From NCBI GenBank assembly GCA_014859985.1, contig JACZKN010000493.1, forward strand, positions 1 through 16,350: DNA of 16,350 nt, written 5' to 3'. The DNA is from Candidatus Krumholzibacteriia bacterium. Its GTDB lineage: Bacteria; Krumholzibacteriota; Krumholzibacteriia; LZORAL124-64-63. Shown here piece after piece: positions 1 to 6,439 of this stretch; within the stretch, counting starts at the first letter, position 1; the number at the start of each line of letters is the position of its first letter. The notes below the pieces were generated by a model that ran no database searches, was not told the DNA's origin, and worked only from the letters and a program-made list of their open reading frames with translations. Both the position numbers and the translations under genes were made by a program.

Positions 1-1328
1 CCGCAGGCCGCCGCGTCGGTGCCCGCGGGCAGGTAGAAGACGGCGCTCAGGCCGCCGGTGCGCAGGACCCGCCGCGCCTGGGCGGCCACATCCGCGCGGG
101 TCACGGCGGCGATCTCCGCCGGCACCCGGAAGGCCCGGGCCAGGTCGCCCAGGGAGTCGCTGTAGCCCAGGTTGGCGGCCTGGCCCTGCACCGTTTCCGA
201 GCCGAACAGGTGCCCGCGCAGCACCCGGGTGGCGGCGCGGTCCAGTTCCTCCTGCGTGCACGAGTCCCGTACCAGGTCGGCGCAGACGGCGGCCACCGCG
301 GCCACCGCATCCCGCAGCCGCGCCGCGTCCGTCTCCAGGTCGATCACCAGCACGCCCTCGCGGGGGCCGGACTCGGCCACCACGCCCAGGTCGTCCACCA
401 GCTTGCGCTCCTCCACGAGCTGGCGGTACAGGCGGCAGCTGCGGCCGTCGCCCAGGACCCGGCGCACCACGGCCAGGGCCTGGCGCCCGGGATCGTGCTC
501 GCCGGGGGTGGGGAAGACCAGCTTGGCGTAGGCCTTCTGCACGTCGCCGGTCTCCACGCGGCAGCGGGGCGCGGCGCGGGGAGGTTCGACCGGGGGCGCG
601 TCCACGAGGCGGACCGCCGGGTCCGGCACCGGGTCCGGACCGGCACCGGCCTCGACCGGGAAGCAGGCGGCCACGCGGGCGGTCACGTCCACGGGGTCCA
701 CGGCGCCGACCACCACCACGGTCATGTTGGCGGGCCGGTAGGCCGAGCGCCAGAAGGCGACGATCTCGTCGCGGCTGCGTTCGAGCAGGTTGTCGTCCCG
801 CCCGCCGATAGGGTGGCGGTAGGGGCTGACGTCGAAGGCCAGTTCGAGGGCCCAGCGCCAGGTCAGGCCGAAGCCGGAGGGGATGTCGTCGTACATGTGG
901 TTCTCGTGGACCAGGACCTTGCGCTCGGCGTCCAACGCCGCCGGATCGAAGGACGAATACAGCAGGGCGTCGCCGAGGATGTCCAGGGCCCGGTCCAGGC
1001 GTTCGGCGGGCACGGTGATGTGGTAGTTGGTGGTCTCGTAGCCGGTGCCGGCGTTGGTCGAGCCCCCCGCCTCGGCCACCTCGCGGGCGAAGTCGCCCTC
1101 GTCCCGCCGGCCGGTGCCCTTGAACAGCAGGTGCTCGATGCCGTGGGACCAGCCGCGCAGGCGCTCCGGCTCCCGGTTCGAGCCCACCCGCACCCAGACG
1201 TTGGCCACGGCCACCGGCGCGCGGCGGTCCTCCTGCACGATCAGGCGCAGGCCGCTGGGGAAGGTGCCGGTCCACAGGCCCTGGGCCAGGGGATTGGGAC
1301 GGAGGATGCCGGGGCCGCTGCCGGTCAT
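1..1328 (-). CDS. M16 family zinc metallopeptidase (insulinase/processing-peptidase type), C-terminus cut by window edge
   Basis: This frame, read on the minus strand from an ATG at 1328, stays open for 442 codons to the left edge with no stop, so the C-terminus is missing. The inverted zinc motif HGIEH lies at residues 62-66. Two histidines (H62, H66) would bind zinc and E65 is the catalytic base. The third ligand of the family, a glutamate about 76 residues further on, is E142 in the stretch ERKVLVHENHMYDD. The middle domain (about 190-380) has the usual M16 pattern, including an RPANMTVVVVG segment. No signal peptide is visible. A single M16B unit is about 420-450 residues, so the gene may end soon or continue into a second unit. 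GAGG lies 5 nt before the ATG. The family degrades peptides or processes precursors; the substrate here is unknown. The ClC operon diverges from it. Confidence 0.93.
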   Translation of the reverse strand, partial: MTGSGPGILRPNPLAQGLWTGTFPSGLRLIVQEDRRAPVAVANVWVRVGSNREPERLRGWSHGIEHLLFKGTGRRDEGDFAREVAEAGGSTNAGTGYETTNYHITVPAERLDRALDILGDALLYSSFDPAALDAERKVLVHENHMYDDIPSGFGLTWRWALELAFDVSPYRHPIGGRDDNLLERSRDEIVAFWRSAYRPANMTVVVVGAVDPVDVTARVAACFPVEAGAGPDPVPDPAVRLVDAPPVEPPRAAPRCRVETGDVQKAYAKLVFPTPGEHDPGRQALAVVRRVLGDGRSCRLYRQLVEERKLVDDLGVVAESGPREGVLVIDLETDAARLRDAVAAVAAVCADLVRDSCTQEELDRAATRVLRGHLFGSETVQGQAANLGYSDSLGDLARAFRVPAEIAAVTRADVAAQARRVLRTGGLSAVFYLPAGTDAAAC

Positions 1329-1369
1329 GGTGCCTCGCTTCACGGAGTGGTGCCTTGCCGTTGCCCGCC

Positions 1370-1397
1370 ACTATAGGCGCGTTCGGCCGGATGTCGA
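1370..1397 (-). promoter_or_regulatory. sigma70-like promoter of the M16 peptidase gene
   Basis: On the minus strand a -35 element TCGACA (1392-1397) is followed by a 16-bp spacer and a -10 element TATAGT (1370-1375), both five-of-six matches to consensus. The -10 is about 41 bp before the M16 start codon. In such GC-rich DNA this pair stands out. The assignment rests on sequence match only. Confidence 0.55.
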
Positions 1398-1438
1398 GGA
1401 CCCGATGGCGCGGTCCGGCGCCGCGGAGGTTGACGGCG

Positions 1439-1467
1439 GCGCGGCCTTTTGCGAGTGTTGGCCGCGC
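1439..1467. promoter_or_regulatory. Inverted repeat in the divergent M16/ClC gap (possible operator or leader hairpin)
   Basis: GCGCGGCC (1439-1446) and GGCCGCGC (1460-1467) are perfect inverted copies separated by 13 nt that include a TTTT run. A -35-like TTGACG (1430-1435) lies just upstream on the plus strand, but no good -10 follows at 16-18 bp. The repeat lies 64 bp before the ClC start, so it could be an operator or a leader hairpin. Self-complementary GC-rich 8-mers arise often by chance here, so support is weak. Confidence 0.25.
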
Positions 1468-1530
1468 GGAGCCCCGGCCGGGCCGGACCGGTCCGCGCCG
1501 CCCGTCACGGGAAACGATCCGGGAGACGCC

Positions 1531-3627
1531 ATGGCCTCGGCTGCCCGCGGACGCGGCCCCAGCCGCGTGCGCCTGCTGTTCTTCAAGCTCATCGAGCGCT
1601 TCCAGCCCGACGAGACCGCCATCATGGTGGTCATGGCCGTCCTGGTCGGCGTGGTCGGGGGGTTCGGCGCCATCCTCTTCCGCCTGATGGTGGATTTCTT
1701 CCAGGGCTTCGCCATCGGCCACGGCGAGCACACCGCCGAGCTGCTGGCCGGGCTGCCCTGGTGGCGGAAGCTGCTGCTGCCGGTGGTCGGCGGCCTGGTC
1801 GTCGGTCCCCTGGTTCACCTCGGAGCCCGCGAGGCCCGCGGCCACGGCGTGCCCGAGGTGATCAACTCCATCGTCTTCGGCAAGGGCGTGATCCGGCCCG
1901 CGGTCGCGGCGGTGAAGATCACCGCCAGCGCCGTCACCATCGGTTTCGGCGGCTCGGTGGGCCGCGAAGGGCCCATCGTGCAGATCGGCGCGGCCCTGGG
2001 CAGCAGCCTGGGCCAATGGCTGCGCTTCTCGCCCCAGCGCCTGCGCACCCTGATCGGCTGCGGCGCGGCCGCGGGCATTGCCGCCACCTTCAACGCGCCC
2101 ATCGCCGGCGCCTTCTTCGCCCTGGAGATCCTGCTGCGCGACTTCGCCGTCGCCACCTTCAGCCCCGTCATCGTGGCCGCGGTCGTCGCGACGGCGGTCA
2201 GCCGCCAGTTCCTGGGGGACTCGCCCGCCTTCCCCGTGCCCGAGTTCGTGCTCGGCGGTCCGCAGGAGCTGCCGTTCTTCCTGGTGATGGGCCTGGCGGT
2301 GGGCCTGCTGGCCGTGGTCTACGTGCGGACGCTCTACGCCAGCGAGGACGCCTTCGCGCGGCTGCCGCTGCCGGTGTGGCTGCACCCGGCGGCGGGCGGC
2401 ATCCTCCTGGGCGTGCTGCTGCAGTGGTTCCCCCAGGCCTACGGCGTGGGCTACGGGACCATGGTCGAGGCCCTGGACGGGCGCATGGTCTGGTGGGTGA
2501 TGCTGCTGCTGGTCGCGGTCAAGCTGCTGGCGGTGAACATCACCCTGGGCTCGGGCTTCTCCGGCGGCATCTTCGCGCCGGCCCTGTTCCTGGGCGGCAT
2601 GCTGGGCGGCGGCTTCGGCGCCGTCCTGGGCATGGCGCTGCCGGGGATCCACGACCCGGTCGGCGCCTTCGCCATGGTGGGCATGGCCGCCATGGTCGGT
2701 GCGGCCACCGGCGGCCCCTTGACGGCGATCCTCATGCTCTTCGAGATGACCGGCGAGTACCGGGTGATCCTGCCCCTGATGCTGGCCTCCATAGGCGCGG
2801 CGCTGGTGTACCGCGCGCTGATGCGCGACTCCATCTTCACCCTGAAGTTCGCCCGGCGGGGCCAGGAGCTGCAGTACGGCCGGGAGAGTGCGGTCCTGCA
2901 GAGCTACCAGGTGCAGGACGTCATGGAGGTCAACCCCCTGACGATCCGCGCGGACGCGCCGCTGCAGGAGGTGCTGAAGCTCTTCCTCGGCAACACCGTC
3001 GAGCACTACTACGTGGTTGACGCCAAGGGCCGTCTGCAGGGCCGCATCTCCATCCACGACGTGAAGGAGATCCTCCACGAGGACGGCCTGGGCGCCGTGA
3101 TCATCGCCGCGGACGTGTGCTCGCCCCAGGATCACGCGGTGCACCGCCTGGACAACCTGGAGGACTGCCTGATCGCTCTGGGCCACCGGGACTCGACCGA
3201 CCTGCCGGTGCTCTACGGCCCCGCGCACCCGGTGCTGGTGGGCGTGATCACGCGCCAGGCCATCCTCGAGGTGTACAACCGCGAGGTGCTGCAGCACCGT
3301 GACCGGGGCATGCAGTTCGTCACCGGCGAGGCCCGCATGCGCGACTGCGTGGAGCTGCCGGAACAGTACAAGGTGCAGCTGCTGACCCCGCCGGACGCCT
3401 GGTACGGCCGCACCCTGCGCGAACTGGAATTGCGGCAGGGCTACGGGATCTCGGTGCTGGCGGTCAAGCGGCACAACCTGCGGGGCGGGCCGGTGAACCA
3501 CCTGCCGGATCCGGACCGGGCGCTGGCCCCGGGCGACCGCCTGATCATCGTGGGGGAGGCGGTCGACCTCGACCGCCTGCTGATGGACCTCAATCCGCGG
3601 GCCTTCCCCGCCGGGGACAAGACGTGA
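1531..3627 (+). CDS. CLC-family chloride channel/transporter with CBS pair and RCK_C (TrkA-C) domain
   Basis: This 698-residue inner-membrane protein has all CLC selectivity-filter segments: GHGVPE (104-109), GREGP (144-148, gating glutamate E146) and GGIFAP (345-350), within many hydrophobic helices from about 30 to 430. A tandem CBS pair follows (about 460-580). CBS pairs usually sense adenine nucleotides. A C-terminal RCK_C-like ligand-binding domain occupies about 600-690. Three positions differ from the E. coli exchanger: H105 replaces Ser107, I200 replaces the internal proton glutamate Glu203, and F436 probably replaces Tyr445. I chose ATG 1531 because GGGAG lies 5 nt upstream; the longer open frame back to 1045 runs through the oppositely oriented M16 gene and has no family similarity. 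The stop overlaps the methyltransferase start (GTGA), so translation is probably coupled. CLC membership is secure; channel versus exchanger is inference. Confidence 0.95.
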   Translation: MASAARGRGPSRVRLLFFKLIERFQPDETAIMVVMAVLVGVVGGFGAILFRLMVDFFQGFAIGHGEHTAELLAGLPWWRKLLLPVVGGLVVGPLVHLGAREARGHGVPEVINSIVFGKGVIRPAVAAVKITASAVTIGFGGSVGREGPIVQIGAALGSSLGQWLRFSPQRLRTLIGCGAAAGIAATFNAPIAGAFFALEILLRDFAVATFSPVIVAAVVATAVSRQFLGDSPAFPVPEFVLGGPQELPFFLVMGLAVGLLAVVYVRTLYASEDAFARLPLPVWLHPAAGGILLGVLLQWFPQAYGVGYGTMVEALDGRMVWWVMLLLVAVKLLAVNITLGSGFSGGIFAPALFLGGMLGGGFGAVLGMALPGIHDPVGAFAMVGMAAMVGAATGGPLTAILMLFEMTGEYRVILPLMLASIGAALVYRALMRDSIFTLKFARRGQELQYGRESAVLQSYQVQDVMEVNPLTIRADAPLQEVLKLFLGNTVEHYYVVDAKGRLQGRISIHDVKEILHEDGLGAVIIAADVCSPQDHAVHRLDNLEDCLIALGHRDSTDLPVLYGPAHPVLVGVITRQAILEVYNREVLQHRDRGMQFVTGEARMRDCVELPEQYKVQLLTPPDAWYGRTLRELELRQGYGISVLAVKRHNLRGGPVNHLPDPDRALAPGDRLIIVGEAVDLDRLLMDLNPRAFPAGDKT

Positions 3628-4286
3628 ACGAGCCCAGCCCCGTGAAGGACGCGGCCTATTACGGCCGACCCCGCCGCGAGATGCGGCCCTTCGTGCCCGG
3701 CACCGCCCGTCGCCTGCTGGACGTGGGCTGCGGCGCCGGCGCCTTCGCCGCCGGGCTGAAGGCGGAGCGCCCCGGCCTGGAGGTCTGGGGCGTGGAGATG
3801 GACCCGGAGGCGGCGGGCCGGGCCGCCGGCGTCCTGGACCGGGTGCTGGTGGGGGACGCCGAGGCGGTGCTGCCCCGGCTGGCCCAGGAGCGCTTCGACT
3901 GCATCGTGCTGAACGACGTGCTGGAGCACGTGTGGGAGCCGGAGCGGCTGCTGGCGAGGCTGCGGCCCCTGCTGGCGGTCGGCGGCCGGGTGGTGGCCTC
4001 GGTCCCCAACATCCGCCACTTCAGCGCCGTCGCGGACCTGGTCCTGCGGGGCAAGTGGGAATACACTGAGGAGGGCATCCTGGACCGGACCCATGTGCGC
4101 TTCTTTACCCGCGCCAGCCTGCCCGGGCTGTTCGGCGGCGGCGGCTTCGTGCTCGAGGGCGCCGTGGGGATCAACCGCACCGGGTCGCTGAAGTTCAGGC
4201 TCTTCAATCTCGTCACCCTCGGCCGCTTCGCGGACATGGGCTGCCTGCAGTTCGCCTGCACCGCCCGCCCGCGGGAGACCCCATGA
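3624..4286 (+). CDS. Class I SAM-dependent methyltransferase
   Basis: The product has 220 residues. It shows a Rossmann-fold SAM site: motif I LLDVGCGAGA at 31-40, the acidic post-I segment GVEMD at 56-60, and FDCIVLNDVLEHV at 91-103. A DRTHVRFFT segment near 155 is typical of methyltransferases found in polysaccharide and lipopolysaccharide gene sets. There is no signal peptide or membrane segment, so it should be cytoplasmic. The start is GTG, overlapping the ClC stop by 4 nt, and the stop overlaps the deacetylase ATG by 4 nt (ATGA). This tight coupling to a polysaccharide deacetylase suggests a sugar, lipid-carrier or surface-glycan intermediate as substrate, but the true acceptor cannot be read from the sequence. 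Confidence 0.88.
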   Translation: MNEPSPVKDAAYYGRPRREMRPFVPGTARRLLDVGCGAGAFAAGLKAERPGLEVWGVEMDPEAAGRAAGVLDRVLVGDAEAVLPRLAQERFDCIVLNDVLEHVWEPERLLARLRPLLAVGGRVVASVPNIRHFSAVADLVLRGKWEYTEEGILDRTHVRFFTRASLPGLFGGGGFVLEGAVGINRTGSLKFRLFNLVTLGRFADMGCLQFACTARPRETP

Positions 4287-5182
4287 AGGCCGTCGAGCCC
4301 CGCGACATCGTGACCGTGGACGTGGAGGAGTGGTTCCACGGGCACAACTACCTGGAGCATGCGCCGCCGTCCACCTGGGACGGCCTCGAGCAGCGCGTCG
4401 AAAGGGGCACCGCCCGGGTGCTGGACCTGCTGGACCGCCACCGGGTGACGGCCACCTTCTTCGTGCTGGGCTGGACCGCCGACCGCCACCCGGACGTGGT
4501 CAGGGAGATCGCCCGCCGGGGCCACGAGCTCGGTTGCCACAGCTACGCCCACCCCGAGGTCTTCCGGCTCGCGCCGGACGCGTTCCGCGCCGACACCGAG
4601 CGGGCTTTGGCGGCCCTGGCCAAGGCCGGCTGCGAGCGGCCCGCCGGCTACCGGGCGCCCAGCTTCAGCATCACGCCGCCGGTGCACCGCTACCTGCGCA
4701 TCCTGCAGGACCTGGGCTTCAGCTACGACAGCTCGCTGTTTCCCATCCGCCATCCCCGCTACGGGCAGCCGGCCAGCCCCCGCCGTCCCTTCCTGCTGGA
4801 CGGCGACGGGGCGTCCCTGCTGGAGCTGCCCATGCCCACCTGGCGGCTGCCGGGCCTGAACGTCCCGTTCTCCGGCGGCGGCTACATGCGCCTGCTGCCG
4901 TGGCCGGCCTACCGGTTCATCCGGGCGCGGGCGCGGGCCCAGGGCCAGCCCTGCATCCTGTACGTGCACCCCTGGGAACTGGACGACTACCGGCCGCAGG
5001 TGGGCCTGTCGGCGACCAGCAGCGTGCGCAGCCAGGGGGGCCAGGACAGCATGCCCCGCAAGCTGCAGAAGCTGCTGGCGCAGGGGCGGTTCGAGACCAT
5101 GGGGGATTACGCGGCGCGGCTGCGCGCGGCCGGGGGTCTGCCGGCGGCGACGTTGACGCCGGACGGCTGGCGCCCCGCCTGA
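4283..5182 (+). CDS. Polysaccharide deacetylase, XrtA/PEP-CTERM-associated type
   Basis: This 299-residue NodB-fold carbohydrate esterase would remove N- or O-acetyl groups from a polysaccharide. The N-terminal TVDVEEWFH (11-19) supplies the motif-1 aspartate D13. HSYAH (86-90) holds the metal-binding histidines, and GYRAPSFS (122-129) is motif 3. The C-terminal half (SGGGYMRLLPW near 198-207, and YVHPWELD at 227-234 with H229) matches the DUF3473-type extension of deacetylases found in exopolysaccharide loci linked to exosortase XrtA. No signal peptide is visible, as is usual for this subgroup. The partner exosortase, polymerase and export genes are not in this window, so here the gene is separated from such a locus. 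It is last in the ClC-methyltransferase-deacetylase run and is followed by a strong hairpin. Confidence 0.92.
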   Translation: MKAVEPRDIVTVDVEEWFHGHNYLEHAPPSTWDGLEQRVERGTARVLDLLDRHRVTATFFVLGWTADRHPDVVREIARRGHELGCHSYAHPEVFRLAPDAFRADTERALAALAKAGCERPAGYRAPSFSITPPVHRYLRILQDLGFSYDSSLFPIRHPRYGQPASPRRPFLLDGDGASLLELPMPTWRLPGLNVPFSGGGYMRLLPWPAYRFIRARARAQGQPCILYVHPWELDDYRPQVGLSATSSVRSQGGQDSMPRKLQKLLAQGRFETMGDYAARLRAAGGLPAATLTPDGWRPA

Positions 5183-5205
5183 GCCGGAGCCGAACGAAAG
5201 AACGA

Positions 5206-5240
5206 ACGAAGGCGGGCCTCTCGCCACGGCCCGCCTTCGT
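5206..5240 (+). terminator. Hairpin terminator after the deacetylase gene
   Basis: A perfect 13-bp stem (ACGAAGGCGGGCC, 5206-5218, paired with 5228-5240) closes a 9-nt loop, starting 23 nt after the deacetylase stop. No T-run follows on the plus strand, so it is not a textbook intrinsic terminator. It is strong enough to act as a terminator or a 3'-end stabiliser. The preceding GAAC-like tetranucleotide repeats (5190-5210) give a T-containing flank only when read on the minus strand. Confidence 0.65.
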
Positions 5241-5299
5241 CCTGCGCTCACTCGACCCGGGTGTTCGCCTGACCCGGAGGTGTCCCGGAGGGGAAAGCG

Positions 5300-5327
5300 T
5301 TGTTTTCTCCGGTTGCCATGGTATTCT
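5300..5327 (+). promoter_or_regulatory. Candidate sigma70-like promoter of the galT-glgA-kinase block
   Basis: TTGTTT (5300-5305) and TATTCT (5322-5327) are spaced by 16 bp. They form a local AT-rich island between the upstream terminator and the GalT-type gene. The predicted transcription start, near 5334, would leave a leader of about 85 nt. Three imperfect CCCGG-containing repeats (5256-5290) lie directly upstream of the -35. The hexamers only partly match consensus. Confidence 0.4.
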
Positions 5328-5333
5328 ACGCGG

Positions 5334-5370
5334 GGCGGCGCCGGAGGTTCCGCCGACCGCCGAATTTTTT
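5334..5370 (+). promoter_or_regulatory. Terminator-like hairpin with T6 tract in the leader of the glycogen block
   Basis: GGCGG (5334-5338) can pair with CCGCC (5357-5361), enclosing a nested CGGA/TCCG stem (5342-5345 with 5349-5352). GAA and then six T residues (5365-5370) follow. This is the clearest T-run after a GC stem in the window. It sits 49 nt before the GalT start codon and would be at the extreme 5' end of the transcript. It may be an attenuator or terminator for upstream readthrough, or chance. No riboswitch fold was recognised. Confidence 0.3.
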
Positions 5371-5418
5371 GCCGAGGAGCGTGCCGCCAGGCATCTTCGA
5401 GCCGGGAAGGGGACAAGG

Positions 5419-6438
5419 ATGTCCCAATGGCGCCAGGACCCGCTGAGCGGCCGCTGGGTGATCATCGCGGCCGACCGCGGGCGCCGTCCCAACGAATTCC
5501 AACTGGCCCGCCGCCCCGCCGCGGCGGCGGCCGACTGCCCGTTCTGCCCCGGTTGCGAGGCCGCCACCACGGCGGAGATCGTCGCCTGGGGCCGTCCCGC
5601 CGGCGCCGCCCCCGACGGTCCCGGCTGGAACCTGCGCGTCTTTCCCAACAAGTACCCGGCCCTCAGCCCGGAGCCGCCGCCGCACCCCGAGGCGGCCGGC
5701 CTGGGCTCCCGGCCCGGCGTCGGCGCCCACGAGGTCGTGGTCTACAGCCCCCTGCACGCGGCGGGCCCCTGCACCGTGGGCTCGGACCGCTTGGCCGACC
5801 TGCTGCGGATCATGCGCCAGCGGACCCGCACCTTGGCCGCGGCCCCCGGCCACCGCTACGTGCTGGCCTTCGTCAACCACGGGCCCGAGGCGGGGGCCAC
5901 CCTGGCCCACCCCCACGGGCAGATCATCGCCACGCCGCTGGTGCCGGACGTGGTCGCGGCCAAGTGCGAGCGCTTCCTGGCCCACCGCCGGATCGCCGAC
6001 GGGGCCTGCCTGCTGTGCGACCTGGCCGCCCGGGAGGAACGTGCGGGCGACCGCCTGGTGGCCGCGGGCGAGCACGGCGTGGCGATCACGCCCTGGGCCA
6101 GCCGCCTGCCCTACGAGCTGCTGCTGGTGCCCAGGCGCCACCGGGCCGATCCCACCGGTTGCGGCGACGCGGAACTGGCGGGCCTGGCTGCGGTGCTGGA
6201 CCAGGCGCTGCGGGGCCTGGAGCGGCAGCACCCGGACCCGCCGCTGAACCTGGTGCTGCACGGGGCGCCCCTGGTGCGCGGGCCCGCGGACCAGGCGGCG
6301 GCCGACGCCTTCCATTGGCACCTGGAGGTGGTGCCCCGCCTGACCCGGTTGGCGGGCTTCGAGGCGGGCACGGGCTTCTTCATCAACGCGGTGCCCCCGG
6401 AGACGGCCGCCCGGCGCCTGCGGAAGAAGGAGGCCTGA
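5419..6438 (+). CDS. galT: Galactose-1-phosphate uridylyltransferase family (GalT, HIT superfamily)
   Basis: This 339-residue enzyme moves a nucleotidyl group between sugar 1-phosphates through a His-NMP intermediate. The active-site HPHGQ is at 164-168, with nucleophile H166 matching E. coli His166. Zinc-site candidates are C39 and C42 (CPFC) and H113 (YSPLH); a second CLLC pair lies in the middle of the protein. The C-terminal FHWHLEVVPRLTRLAGFE segment is typical of GalT. The start at ATG 5419 gives the family N-terminus (MSQWRQDPLSGRWVII), with an AAGGGG-type ribosome site just upstream. Only 1 nt separates its stop from glgA. No galK or galE is nearby, so it may feed glucose 1-phosphate toward ADP-glucose, or act as an ADP-sugar phosphorylase-like enzyme as some family members do. 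The uridylyl specificity is therefore less certain than the family. Confidence 0.9.
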   Translation: MSQWRQDPLSGRWVIIAADRGRRPNEFQLARRPAAAAADCPFCPGCEAATTAEIVAWGRPAGAAPDGPGWNLRVFPNKYPALSPEPPPHPEAAGLGSRPGVGAHEVVVYSPLHAAGPCTVGSDRLADLLRIMRQRTRTLAAAPGHRYVLAFVNHGPEAGATLAHPHGQIIATPLVPDVVAAKCERFLAHRRIADGACLLCDLAAREERAGDRLVAAGEHGVAITPWASRLPYELLLVPRRHRADPTGCGDAELAGLAAVLDQALRGLERQHPDPPLNLVLHGAPLVRGPADQAAADAFHWHLEVVPRLTRLAGFEAGTGFFINAVPPETAARRLRKKEA

Positions 6439-6439
6439 C

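Noticed and set aside
1430..1458. Plus-strand promoter for ClC built on TTGACG (1430-1435)
   Set aside because: The hexamers at 16-18 bp spacing (for example GAGTGT) do not resemble a -10 element, so no firm promoter could be called.
1045..1530. N-terminal extension of the ClC gene in the same frame
   Set aside because: The frame is open but overlaps the start of the divergent M16 gene and its promoter. The extension lacks CLC similarity, while ATG 1531 has a ribosome site and the usual CLC N-terminus.
3659..5416. 585-residue open frame on the minus strand
   Set aside because: It lies opposite the methyltransferase and deacetylase genes, both of which have clear family motifs. Its translation is Pro/Arg/Gly/Ala/Gln-rich with no domain, as expected for an antisense frame in GC-rich coding DNA.
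4330..5418. Upstream extension of the GalT frame through the deacetylase gene
   Set aside because: The extension is an out-of-frame shadow of the deacetylase. GalT family proteins begin at the MSQWRQDPLSG segment, which matches ATG 5419.
5381..5430. Short upstream reading frame from a GTG preceded by GAGGAG before galT
   Set aside because: Only 1 nt separates GAGGAG from the GTG, too close for initiation, and the peptide has no support.
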